From Peltaster fructicola (lineage: Eukaryota > Ascomycota > Dothideomycetes): 64,000 nt of DNA. The notes under the pieces are model-generated. The model worked only from the letters and a program-made list of their open reading frames with translations. It made no database searches and was not told the origin of the DNA. A program made the position numbers and the translations under genes. Location: NCBI GenBank assembly GCA_001592805.2, contig CP051139.1:4216001-4280000 (forward strand), given 5' to 3'. Each line of letters starts with the position of its first letter. Positions within the stretch are counted from its first letter, which is position 1. Shown in pieces: positions 53,776 to 64,000 of the stretch.

Positions 53776-54330
53776 ATGGATCTCAGCGCCGTGCCTGCGG
53801 AGCCAACGCTCGTCACTCAGCCTCGTGATCTGAAGGAGATCGAGACCATTGATGCCGCGCTCGCCCTTCCCAGCTTCACTGCTGAGACTGCCTGGACGCT
53901 GGGCAACCTGCTTCGAGCACGACTGCTAGCATTTGCCAAGCCCACGGTCATTGATATCAGCCTTGCAAACGGCCCTCACTGCCTTTTCCGTGCAACAACG
54001 CATTCGGGCACGACCCCAGACAACGATAGCTGGGTCGCCAGGAAGCGAAACACAGTCTTGCGCTTCGGCTCATCGACATGGTACATGCACAACAAGTTCG
54101 AGGGAGACGAGACAGCGTTCGCTGTGAAGTATGCGCTGGGCACAAGAGCTGGCGAATATGCTATACATGGAGGCGGCTGGCCGGTGAGGGTGCGCGGCGT
54201 AGAGGGCGTAGTCGCTGTCATTGTGGTCTCTGGCCTGAAGCAAGATCAAGACCACGGCGTCATTGTCCAGACTGTAGGCGAATGGCTCGAGACGACCGAG
54301 CTAGAGATAGCCAAGAAGAAGGAAGACTGA
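53776..54330 (+). CDS. UPF0303 family protein (YBR137W-like)
   Basis: A single exon of 184 residues. It matches the UPF0303/haem-degrading-like (HbpS, DUF336) fold family: ETAWTLGNLLRARLLAFAKP, VIDISLANGPHCLFRATT, WVARKRNTVLRFGSSTWYMH, DETAFAVKYALGTRAGEYAI then HGGGWPVRVRGVEGVVAVIV and SGLKQDQDHGVIVQTVGEWL. Yeast YBR137W binds Get4-type tail-anchored-protein machinery and acts as a decamer; the haem link is from bacterial relatives. ATG 53776 was preferred over an in-frame ATG at 53707 because the extra 23 residues look like leader sequence. Its stop is only 27 bases from that of the convergent Mde1 gene. Confidence 0.85.
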   Translation: MDLSAVPAEPTLVTQPRDLKEIETIDAALALPSFTAETAWTLGNLLRARLLAFAKPTVIDISLANGPHCLFRATTHSGTTPDNDSWVARKRNTVLRFGSSTWYMHNKFEGDETAFAVKYALGTRAGEYAIHGGGWPVRVRGVEGVVAVIVVSGLKQDQDHGVIVQTVGEWLETTELEIAKKKED

Positions 54331-54357
54331 GTGTTGAACTCTGCTTCACGACAGAGG

Positions 54358-55137
54358 TTACGTCCATTTGAAGCCAAGCTTGTGCATCTCGACTGCCAGT
54401 TGGAACAGCCAGTCCAGACTCTCAGCCTGCGTCTTCGCCTGTGTCACATCCTTGCCCCAGACATACACGCCATGTCGCTTGACGAGCACAGCGGCACACT
54501 CAGGCCACTTTCTGATAGCCTCCTCCAGCGTGTCCTTCAGATCCTCCTCATGCGCGGTGTTCTCGATGATTGGGATATGCAGAGTATCGAAGTATCCCAG
54601 GTTCCCGAGCTTGCGTCCTCCCTCAGCGATCTCCGTGCTTCCTGTGCCTCCTCTTGAGATGCCCTTGATCTGCTCGATCTCCTTGATGCTAAAGACGTCC
54701 TTGTTAGAGCCCTGCAATCCAGCATCGCAGATCAGCGTCACCAGAACTGCCCATTGAGAGTGTGTGTGGATGCAGCAGCCGGCGCCTCGGAGTGTATACG
54801 AGGCAAGGAAGAGGGGAGTGCAAGCAGAAGGTTTGAGCGCCTACCTTGTCCGTCAGCATGGACGGTTTTGCCGAGCGATTGGTCCTACCAATGGCCTTCG
54901 TAAGTACTCCTTTGTGTCGAAGTCCATCACGAAGATGTTCTCGGGTTGCATGAGCTCTTTCTCCACGCCGGATGGCGCAATGAAGATGTGCTTGCCATTG
55001 CGGATAGATACTCCTCCTCCTGTGCCCGTGACCCACCCGAACGTGTAGAACTGCTTGCACAGTGAGCAAATGTGGTTCGCGGGATGTTTGGGATCGCTCG
55101 AGCTGACGAGTGCGTCGGATGAGGTGTCGCTGGCCAT
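54358..55137 (-). CDS. MDE1: Methylthioribulose-1-phosphate dehydratase (Mde1)
   Basis: Mde1 dehydrates methylthioribulose-1-phosphate in the methionine salvage pathway and belongs to the class II aldolase/adducin fold. Exons 55137-54889 and 54840-54358, with a 48-nt phase-0 intron, give 243 residues. The splice joins [11 protein letters not shown] to [21 protein letters not shown]. Motifs: [19 protein letters not shown] (substrate-phosphate loop), [20 protein letters not shown], and the zinc site [12 protein letters not shown], with a third likely ligand in [12 protein letters not shown]. The intron carries a textbook TGCTGAC branch site. Length matches the family. Confidence 0.93.
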
Positions 55138-55411
55138 CTTGTCTGCGAAAGGATGCTTCTCAAGGCGTTTCTCGAAAAGTTATTTCGTGATGATGCTCCC
55201 CCACCATGTCCCACCTTCGAGAGCCTCACAACACAGCTCGAGACTACACATCGGTCCAGCAGATGTCCTCAAGCAATGTGAATACGTCCTGTCGAAAGGC
55301 TTAACATAGCTGGATAGCAAAGTAAGTACTAGTGGTCTGTCAGTGAGAGACCGCTCTGATCATCAAGGTCCTTCAATCATCATGCTCATAATGTATCATA
55401 CAGATATATCA

Positions 55412-58255
55412 TTAAGACATACCGAAATCGCTTCGGGCGTAAGAATCAGCAAGCTTTTGTAGTAAATCTAACCATGCAGCATTGACACCCCAGCACGTCA
55501 ACTCACGAAGCAGTCGACAACCCTGCTGCAAGACCTTCAATGCTGCTCCCGCCTCATATATGTCACCAATGCCGTTTAGATGAGTCCTCATGTTTCTGCC
55601 AGACCTGATGAACTGTTGCACGAGTTCATCGTCTGTTGGTCTGTCTAAGAGTATGATGGCATCGGCAGCATCATCGTCACTATCTGGCTTTGCAGGCTCA
55701 GCAGTGTTTGAGTGCTTGTGGTTGGCGAACGTCGCAAATGCCCAAAGAGTGAGAGCTGCCAGCCCGACAGCAGGTGCTTCGTAGAATGCATCGATCGAGT
55801 AGCGTCTGACATGCCAGAAGGTTACGCCAGCGTGAATTATCGACAGCCTTGCTTTGAACTGGTGTTCTGTGACCCATCGTCGAAGCAGGTCTCGATCTGA
55901 AGAGCTGACCGGCTGTCCAGCGACCCACGCCCTTGCCATGGAGATGATATTGGAGTATGGCACGAGAAGGACGACTCGCGCTATATGTAGATGCAGCACA
56001 ACAGGGTGCTCCATGCCAGCTGCTAGCCCGATGGTAGCATTTGCTTGCCAGTGAAGAAAATCCAAGGCATCACAGGCGGAGTTCTGCCACTTCGTGAAAG
56101 TAGGTATCGAGGGCAACCACACCGGCGCCCGAGGGAGGATCTCAGAGCTCTTTTGAGGTCTAGCGACGGGTTCGTAGCTTGATAGAGGACTTGCATAGTA
56201 TCTCTCCGCTTCGAAAGACCTTCTCAGGATGCCATGGATGAGGATAATGTTAGCAATGTCGCTAGTTGGCGTAGCGATGCTTTTGTCGATGTAGAGCTCG
56301 GAGAGGACTTTGACCAGCGGTGAGCTTGTTGTCGACTCATCCTTGTGTATCTCATGCCAGTCCTGGGCCGTGGTAGCATGCCACAATGGAGAAGCGCATG
56401 GTAACGGGAATGTAGCATCGGATATGGCGAGCATCGGTTGGACTTCGAAATGATACCTCCACATGTAATCCAATAGCCATGCTGCATACATCAGGCGGAT
56501 GCTGCTTTCTCGGGCGCGCCAGACCGACCATCGCTCCTCAGGAGTGGCACTTTGAAGATTTTGCTTGGTCTGGGCGGCTTGCTTGGTAATGTTGTTCTTG
56601 GCGCACTGATACACAGCAGCAGAGATATGGCTCGAATCCATAGCATGTCTGACCAGCCGGTTCTCTCCTGAGTATGCACATCCGACTGCGTGTAGGAGTC
56701 TGATGCGAGCGATCATCTCGTCGTCGAGCAACGAAGCATCGCCAGTGTCAATCCTCAGCTTCAGTGCTCGATCAAGAAACTCGTGCAGAGACAATGTGAA
56801 CATCGGCGATGCCATGTCGCCTTCAAGGTAGTGGCTGCCAATAGCTGCGAGAGCCAGGACCAGTAAGGCTGTGTGTGGAGTTGAGAAGACGTCTTGTGTA
56901 TGTACGAAGGGTAGAGTACGGTCGAAGTGTTTGATGTAGAGGTGCAGGAGATGGTCAAACATGATCGCAGGAGGAAGCTCAACCTGTGCGAAGGATTTCC
57001 AGACCCCTTGAGCAGCGGTACACGTCTGGGAGTACCATATTTGCAGCTCACTGTATAGCCAGGAAGGTATGATCAGTGTTGAAGTAGGCAAGGACGCTAT
57101 TGTTGCAACATTGCAGGCCAGGCTATAGCCATCCGGCACAGTCGTGAGCTGAGCGCCCTGATGTACCCGTCGGTTATGCTTGGTCAGGCGAGCAGGCTCA
57201 CCATCGACATAGTAGCGACCAGGCTCATTCGCATCCTCTGCCTTGGCTAAAGCTGCAGCTGGTGAGATATGCAGAGGATCGTTGGGAGAAGGCACGCTGT
57301 CTCGGAGGAGTGGAAGGATCGAGACGGCGTCGGGCGAGAGTGTCCAGCCTGTGGGACTGATCGCGGTGTTCATTAAGAGTGGCATTGGAAGATCTTGTAG
57401 CGAAGATAGCTCAAGCTGGCCATCCTGGAGCCCTTCGAGCCAGTTCGTTGTAGTCCAGCTGGTTGGTTCCCAGTAGTCTAGATTGCACATGGGCTCGTCA
57501 GGTCTAGAAATCTCTGGCATGCTGTCAATGGCCATATTAACGTGATCCGTGTGCCCATTCGTGGCAACAATGGTCGTGCCATCAAGATTGTTCGCAGCAG
57601 TCGCTGGTCGTCCAAGTTCTGTTGACGCATCTGCAGCCGAGCTCAAGAGCGAGCTGTTCGGTGCTTGTGGTGACGGGATTGGATACTCGCAGACAAGGTT
57701 GCGATGTGTGCAGCGAAGGCATTGCTCCTCTCCAGAACAGCGACTCTTTGCTGCTGCACATCGAATGCATGCTCGTACACCTCGCTGTAGCAATGACAGT
57801 GGATTGTTGTGTGTGGCTTCATGTCTCTGTAAAGCGTCGAGCCTTGAGATGTTAGCCTCGTGAGCCCAACAACGTCCATAGACCACAAAAAGACACACCT
57901 CACGAAGCCTTTCCGACACGTCCTACACAATAGATCCTTCTTCTCTGCATGTGACAAGGCATGGCGTTTCAGATGTTCACGCCGCCCGAAGCCTACGCCA
58001 ATAAATCAGTTCTAGCTTCAATGATCACAACAGCTGAGGTGAGGTCGTTCCTGAGAGCTGTTGCCGAGTCAACCGGGAGCTCGACAGCCTCACAAAAGTC
58101 ACTCTGGTCAGATGCCAAGGTTTCTCTGTGACTGAGCGACAAGCAGCGTCCGCGGAAGCCATCGAAAACGACCGGAACACAATGCCCGTTAACTTACCTT
58201 TCCCACAACTTCCACACTGGAACGCCTTCTTGGGCTCTGTAGCGGCACTCATCAT
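55412..58255 (-). CDS. Transcription factor with two C2H2 fingers and a Zn2Cys6 cluster
   Basis: Exons 58255-58198, 57992-57899 and 57842-55412 (introns 205 and 56 nt) give 860 residues. The small first two exons build two C2H2 fingers back to back, CGSCGKGFGRREHLKRHALSH and CRTCRKGFVR joined to LDALQRHEATH, each C-x2-C-x12-H-x3-H. A Zn2Cys6 binuclear cluster follows directly: CIRCAAAKSRCSGEEQCLRC then THRNLVC, spacing 2-6-5-2-6. The C-terminal half has a fungal-specific transcription factor domain (FDHLLHLYIKHFDRTLPFVH, LLVLALAAIGSHYLEGD, RIRLLHAVGCAYSGEN). It starts 356 bases from the divergent GH127 gene, so it is a good candidate for that gene's regulator. An ATG at 58252 is an equal alternative. 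Confidence 0.88.
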
Positions 58256-58611
58256 CGGTCGGGAGATCGTGCCATGCAGCGAGCCAGGAGTGCCATGTGC
58301 TCCTCCTGCATCCGTATGTAGATCACAGCTCGACGTGAGGTTTTTCTGCTGGCCTTTAACCCTCCGGTTGTGCGCCTGTGGGGCATTGACGAGCTCGGCA
58401 ACCCAGCCTGGGTGAACCATACTTGTGTCACCCATCGCCATCACCACGCGCGATCTAGCAGAGATCAGCAAGATGCACTCTACAAGAGGCAATTCGCCAG
58501 AGTGCTCCATTATGGCCGACTCCACCAAGCAGTATGCCCATGAGGCGTTGCGATTTCGCTGTTGCCATCTCTGCATCCTCTTCACATCTTGCTAAAAGTC
58601 AAATCGCAGAT
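58256..58611. promoter_or_regulatory. Shared divergent promoter of the transcription factor and GH127 gene
   Basis: About 356 bases between opposing start codons. A direct CGG-N-CCG type site could not be assigned with confidence; CGG and CCG triplets are present (for example the CTCCGG at 58361-58366). Shared control is inferred from the layout. Confidence 0.45.
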
Positions 58612-60738
58612 ATGGCTTATCCTCAGGTCACCTTCAAGCATACAGTGATACCTGCTACCTCCCTTGTTGGTCGACGAAGGAGAGCTGTAGCATCGAGCAC
58701 GTTACAATACCAGCTTGATGTCCTCAAGAAGACTGGACGATACGATGCTTTCAAGCTCAAATGGCATCCTGTCTATGATGAGGAGCCAGAGGTCTGGCCA
58801 GTTCCAAATCACCTGTTCTGGGACAGTGATGTTGCAAAGTGGATTGAGGGAGCATGCTATATCCTCCAGCAGGAGGAGTTACCCGACATTGACGCTGCTG
58901 TCAAAGAACTGGTTGAGATGATCAGGACGGCTCAGCAACCGGATGGCTACCTCAACATTCATTACACAGTCGTCCAGCCAGACAAGCGCTTCTCCAACTT
59001 AAGGGACATGCACGAGCTGTACAACTGTGGCCATCTGATAGAAGCTGCGTTGGCTCATAATGACCACTACGGCAATGACTTGCTAATGGAGCCCATTGTC
59101 AAGTATGTCAACTTGCTTTGCGATAAATTCGGGCCAAACAGTGGCCAAACTCACGGCTATCCTGGACATCCCGAGATCGAGCTTGCTCTTCTGAGACTGT
59201 ACGAGCGTACGCAGGACTCGCGGCATCTAGAGCTTGCTCGATACTTCCTCCTCGAGCGAGGCAATCCTACCGGTTGTGATGGACGACACTACTATGATGT
59301 TGAAGCCGAGAAGCGTGGCGACGACCCATCGAAGCGACCTGCATTCTATCCTGAGCCACGATGCATGTGGTATCATCAGGCACAGGCTCCGATCAAAGAC
59401 CAGGAGACAATCGAAGGCCACTCTGTGCGTGCGATGTATCTTCTCACTGCAGTCGCAGACCTTCTCAGGCTTGACAACTCTCCCGAGCAGAAGCAATTAC
59501 ACACTGCACTCTATCGATTGTGGGACAACATGGTCGGCCAGAAGATGTATGTCACTGGCGGTATAGGAGCGATCAAGCAGTGGGAGGGTTTCGGGCAAGA
59601 TTACTACCTCCCTCAGAGCACTGACGAGGGTGGCTGCTATTCAGAGACTTGTGCAGCTATTGGCATTATGATGCTCGCTAACAGGATCCTGCAGGTAAGT
59701 GCCACTCCAGCCTACACTAGCATATGCTAATGACTACAGACTGATCTTCATGCACGCTTTGGCGATATCATGGAACTTTGTCTCTACAATGCTGTGCTCA
59801 CCTCTATGTCACATGATGGTCAACGCTTCACATATGTCAATCAGTTGGCGTCGAGCGACGCCGATGCTAGCAAGCGAGAAGATTGGTTTACAGTTGCATG
59901 TTGTCCTCCGAATGTTCTTCGTCTTCTTGGTCAGATCGGAGGCTACATCTGGGACGTCAGATCGAGTTCCAAGATCCCTGAAGTTGTCGTACACCTTTAT
60001 ATCTCATCTTCAACGACATTCAAAGTTGGCCAGGAGAAGTTCAGCATAAAGCAAGAGAGCAACTATCCGTGGAAGAGCGACATTTCATTCGAGACCAACT
60101 GTGCTGCTCCAGTCGCTGTGAAGCTTAGAATTCCTGAGTGGGCACAAGAGTGGGAGGTACGACTTGTTCAAGCATCTCCAGACTACACTGACAGCATACA
60201 GATCAAGCCCAATTGCCCCAACGCAGTGAAGGATAATGGCTATCTTAGTCTGCCCGCAGATTGGATCATGCAGAATGCAAAATTCACTTTGACACTTCCT
60301 TTGAAGCCAAGATGGATCGCGCCGAACCCAGCTTGCAATCGAGACATCGTCACGCTCGCACGAGGTCCTGTCATCTATTGTGTTGAGGACGTTGACAACA
60401 CATGGGTTGAGGATCACTTCAAGGTATGCTACTTGGTACTGTTGAGCAGCATCGACTGACATGCGCAGACGACATATGTCAATCCTTCGGCATCGCTTCT
60501 GGAACAAGAGGTTGCCGATAAAGCTTCAGGCGACATATACACTGGCATTAGTCTCCAAGACGGCGCTCATATTGCCCATGCACGTGTGCCAGCAGGTCCA
60601 TTTGAGGAGATTACCCAACAGGACGCCGCACTCGGGAAAGCAAAGATCTTGCCAAGCTTGCACTTCGTGCCATACTACTTCAGAGCAAACAGGCAAGGTC
60701 GTGGCCATATGCGTGTTGGTCTGCGTCGCTTCAGATAG
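58612..60738 (+). CDS. GH127 family beta-L-arabinofuranosidase-type glycosidase
   Basis: GH127 enzymes release L-arabinofuranose from beta-linked arabinosides. Exons 58612-59694, 59740-60423 and 60469-60738 (two 45-nt phase-0 introns) give 678 residues. The (alpha/alpha)6 barrel is recognisable from WKWIEG-type and DGYLNIHYTVV motifs, DMHELYNCGHLIEAALAH and GHPEIELALLRLYERT. By comparison with Bifidobacterium HypBA1, the zinc site is complete: Glu345 and Cys347 in SETCA, Cys415 and Cys416 in ACCPPNVLR; Glu325 in WEGFGQDY matches the acid/base glutamate. The last splice adds the conserved HFVPYYFRANRQ-type C-terminal domain. No signal peptide, so the enzyme is probably intracellular and would act on imported oligosaccharides. 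It lies between its likely regulator and a sugar transporter. Confidence 0.93.
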
Positions 60739-61253
60739 ACCTCGTCACCTAACGTGTGGCTTGCTGTGCTGCAACATTAGCTGGTCACACAGAACACGTT
60801 ACTAGCATTCACACGCGCATACCAGACTCCTGTTGTGACAATCGAAGGATCTTATTGCAGCAGTGCAGGCGACTTATGCAGCGACCGCCTCTGCACAACC
60901 TTACGAAGTCTGTACAATTCTGAGAAGCGCTCATTCCGGCGGTGGGTGCTTCTGCGGGTATTCAATATCAAAGTCAGCGGCGAAAGGTCCTCGGAGTTCC
61001 CATGGCCTGAGTCTAGACTATGATCGCGAGAGATAGTCGACAATTGAAGGCACCACATGACGCACAAACTATAACAGAATTGTCTCTACAGAGCCGCCCG
61101 GTACGAGGCTGCCGGTACTTCAAACCCTTCGGACTTCAGGGATATCGCAGCAGGGGTCTAGTGCGACCCATTCACTCCCACCGGAATCAAGTACGAACCC
61201 ATCTCTCATGGACCGATCTCCAGATTTCCCCAGAACAACCATGCGGAGAGCAC
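60739..61253. other. Intergenic between GH127 and the transporter
   Basis: About 515 bases on the same-strand side, holding the GH127 3' UTR and the transporter promoter. No gene seen. Confidence 0.45.
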
Positions 61254-63023
61254 ATGGCTAGGGTGTACAAGTATACTCTTGATCGCCGTCAAGATGTTCT
61301 CAAACTCCAGGCCTTGATCATCTTCATCGGATTTCAACATGGGTTTCTTCGAGACATTCCTCCCAAAGGAGGACCGCTTTGCGGCTTTGATGCTGTACGG
61401 CATGGTCTTCAGTACATGCTTCAATGGTATGCGGCACTGGTCGACATGGTCCAGCACTGGCTAACTTGCACAAGGATATGATGCAGGTATCATGACCGTC
61501 ATCTTGGCGGATGACCAATTCACCTCGTACTATGGCATAGATGCCAACAAGCAAGGCATTGTAGCGACAATCCCATGGGCAACGACTGGTTTGGCACAGC
61601 TCTTCATCGGTGGATCATTGGCAGCTTGGCTTGGACGACTGTGGGCTCTTCGATTGAGCATTATCTTCATGTGTATCGGAGTGTAAGTCGAGGTTTGATC
61701 ATTGATGTACGCTACTGACAAGGTCTCAGGGTTGTCCAGGTTGTACCAAACTCCTTCGGTGTCCTCATTCTCGGTCGTCTCATGACTGGTCTGGGATTCG
61801 GCTGTGTCTACATCGCCTCGAACCTCTATGTCGCCGAATGTGCCCCAAGGCTTCTCCGTGGTAGCTTTGTTGGCACTGTCTCACAATTTGGATACCAACT
61901 GGGCACGCTCATCGCCTTCTGGACTGGCTACGGCATGTCCGGTTACACATCACCATACAATATCGCCTGGCGAGCGTCGAACGTGATCCAGATTCCAATC
62001 GGTATTGGTTTCGTGATCTTGTCGTTCTGGTATCCAGAGAGGTGAGTCGAGTATCTTCGTGATGCAGACTATCATACTGACATGCTCAAGCCCACGATGG
62101 CTCCTTGAGAAGCGACCCGATGAGCCTGAAAGAGCTCTGCAAGTGTTGGCAAAGATCAGATCAGGCACACCAACCGATGACCGCGTGCGAGAAGAGTTCC
62201 ACGAGATGGTGGCTTCATACGAATATCGCAAGCGCTTCGACACTGGATACCTGGGTCTGGTCAAGTCGGCTGCCATGCGTAAGCGTCTCGCATACGGTCT
62301 CTATGCCACCGCACTTCAGCAGGTTGGCGGTATCGCGGCCCTGACCATGTATGCCACACTCATCTACAAGTCGCTGGGATGGGACCAAGGAAGCCAGGCG
62401 CTTGCCATCAACGGCATCCAATCTGTTCTGCAGCTGTTCATCGTGCTGGTCAACACTCTCTCACCGTGGATAAGTTCGGACGCAGACAATTGCTCATTAC
62501 TGGTTTCGCCATTCAGTCGATGACTCTTCTGATCCTATCGAGCTTGACAACAGCATACCCTGACAACTCGAACAGAGCTGCAGCGATTGTCGAGATTGCA
62601 ATGTTCTTCATCGTTGGTCTGACATACTGCTGGTCGAACGGTCCAATTGCTCCAGCCGTGGCTTCAGAAATCTTCCCACAGCATGTCCGAGATAAGGCAT
62701 TCGGTGTGTCTTTGCTCGGCCAGACGGTCTGCCTTCTTGCCCTGACACAGCCGTGGCCAACGTTCAACCAGGAGGTTGGTGCCAAGAGCTACTGGCTTCT
62801 CTTTAGTCTCAACCTTGCAGCGATGGTGTCTGTCATCTTCATCTTGCCTGAGACTAAGGGTATCAGTCTTGAGCGTATGGATGCGATCTTCGGATCGATC
62901 GATGCTGTTCAAGGTGGTGAGCATGAAGAGCCCAGCATGACCGACAAGCTAGAGCACAAGGCCGCTGTTGGCTCTGGAGATCTCGAGAAGATTCCTGAAA
63001 CCAAGTATGTCGAGAGTCTGTAG
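61254..63023 (+). pseudogene. MFS sugar transporter, frame disrupted twice
   Basis: The gene clearly encodes a 12-helix MFS sugar transporter of the fungal high-affinity type: YKYTLDRRQDVLKLQALIIF at the start, FETFLPKEDRFAALMLYGMV, GYDAGIMTVILADDQFTSYY, GRLMTGLGFGCVYIASNLYV, SPRWLLEKRPDEPERAL, QQVGGIAALTMYATLIYKSL and GLTYCWSNGPIAPAVASEIF. Introns at 61427-61474, 61683-61729 and 62042-62090 are normal. But the frame shifts by one base near 61336 (between FIGFQ and MGFFETF) and by two bases near 62456 (between LVNTL and TVDKFGRR, in a CTCTCTC run), where no intron fits. So it is a pseudogene, a recent loss, or a sequencing error. An ATG at 61339 could restart the protein after the first break but would lose its N-terminus. 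Confidence 0.8.
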
Positions 63024-63610
63024 TGCCGGGTAGCTAACGAGAGGGAATGATTGTATCTATTAGGAAGAATGGCATGCTGTACATGCTGTATTCACCACCT
63101 GCACACGAATGCGACCATCGACGATGTCAGTTTCACTGTGCATATGCAGATGCAGAGACCTTGGCGCAACAAAAAGTGCTACACCAAGAACTGCCAGATT
63201 GGCTAGCATGAAGGCCAGCTCACGTGAGCTCTCAGAAGCATGAGAATCGATGCAGCCTGCTGCTTTTCACGTCGTCCTTCATTCGTTCGCTAGAGATCCA
63301 GCGAAAATCTCGCTGTGAGCCGCTGTGCTGCGGGCTCTTGTTGTTCAGCCTGTTCGCTGTGAACATCGCGCAGCAACTCGGAAGGACATCCGCTGCCTGC
63401 CAGGACCTCCATCCAAGTTTCATGACACCTCTAGGAACGATCATTCGAACACTAGATTGGACGCACGTAGTTGATCCTCCCGAGAAGTGTGATCCTATGC
63501 AAATCGAAGCTAGGCGTCGACTGGTCTCAAGGATGCAAGCCACTGCGGCTGAGCGACTGCGACATCCCTGCGACCTGGACGCCTGAGGCGGATCAGCTGT
63601 GTGAGCTTCG
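63024..63610. other. Region between transporter and right-edge gene
   Basis: About 590 bases. An open frame at 63242-63586 has no clear relatives and may include a first exon of the edge gene. Nothing else seen. Confidence 0.35.
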
Positions 63611-64000
63611 ATACTCCTTATACTCTAGTCCCAGCTGTCGCAGAAAACTTACGTGCATGGTGTACAGATTCCACGGTTCCCAGTGGTGGTTTTGCCATTC
63701 ACGGTGGCCTGTTGTCGTTCGCACAAGAGATCACATCCTGCATCGACAATATGCCTCCAGCTGCCTTGACGACTGGAAGTGGCTATTTACTCAGCTTCGA
63801 TAACAGCAACAACACACTCCAACTTGACTCTACCGGCTCAGATGCTCTGACACTTGGCATTAGCTCAGTGATTGGTCTGTCATGGACCATCGCAACATCA
63901 TCGAGCAGCGATGTGTACAGTGTCTGTACAACCTCATCCGGAAAGTCGTATTGTCTCGACATCATCAACAATGACAGCAATGGTGTTCCAAGCAGGACAA
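63611..64000 (+). CDS. Unrecognised gene running off the right edge
   Basis: An open frame continues to the last base. Read from about 63611 it gives protein-like sequence: FDTPYTLVPAVAENLRAWCT, VPSGGFAIHGGLLSFAQEIT, TGSGYLLSFDNSNNTLQLDS, ALTLGISSVIGLSWTIATSS, YSVCTTSSGKSYCLDIINN. Spaced cysteines and Ser/Thr/Asn content suggest a secreted or surface protein. There is no start in this frame just upstream, and GTGTGAG at 63600-63606 may be the acceptor of an intron. The family is not recognised and the 3' end is missing. Confidence 0.45.

Overview
The window is from the nuclear genome of a filamentous ascomycete (Pezizomycotina). The signs are genes split by very short GT-AG introns (mostly 42-60 nt), a HET-domain gene, a Zn2Cys6 regulator, mucin-like Ser/Thr-rich surface proteins and a THI4 gene with a TPP-riboswitch-like leader. 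Dothideomycetes is my best guess but is inference. I see no transposon, retroelement, rRNA, tRNA or CRISPR array. About 31 protein genes can be supported; most exon joins below were placed by matching reading phase on both sides of each intron.

Layout. 1-5 kb: dynactin p62 (5' end cut off), the spliceosomal RRM protein Ist3, and EB1/Mal3. 5.6-9.2 kb: a PXB/DUF3818 lipid-binding-type protein and an NmrA-like Rossmann protein, both on the minus strand. 10.6-16.3 kb: a single-pass mucin-like membrane protein, Sec39 (Dsl1 tether) and the SDHAF1 LYR protein. 17.2-21.7 kb: PP2A leucine carboxyl methyltransferase and RNA polymerase subunit Rpb5 from a shared divergent promoter, then a two-exon HET protein. 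22.3-29.1 kb: a CYSTM peptide-like protein, allantoicase, an ankyrin/DIL protein, and a membrane-anchored pepsin-fold protein whose two catalytic motifs are degenerate. 30.3-37.4 kb: a GPI-type surface protein, Vid27, diphthine methyltransferase Dph7, and a lipocalin-like protein. 39-45 kb: THI4 with its riboswitch leader, a Hep59/Tls1-like splicing-associated protein, a DsbA/FrnE-like oxidoreductase, and a CCCH zinc-finger protein with three upstream exons that are easy to miss. 46.8-53.1 kb: a 981-residue mucin with an internal membrane anchor, another single-pass surface protein, and a four-helix membrane protein. 53.8-55.1 kb: a UPF0303 protein and the methionine-salvage dehydratase Mde1, tail to tail.

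The most system-like stretch is 55.4-63.0 kb. It holds a transcription factor combining two C2H2 fingers with a Zn2Cys6 cluster, a divergently transcribed GH127 beta-L-arabinofuranosidase-type enzyme with its full catalytic set, and an MFS sugar transporter. This looks like a small pathway cluster for arabinofuranoside use. The transporter reading frame is interrupted twice where no intron can fit, so in this sequence the cluster may be losing its uptake step, unless these are sequencing errors. A further gene runs off the right edge.
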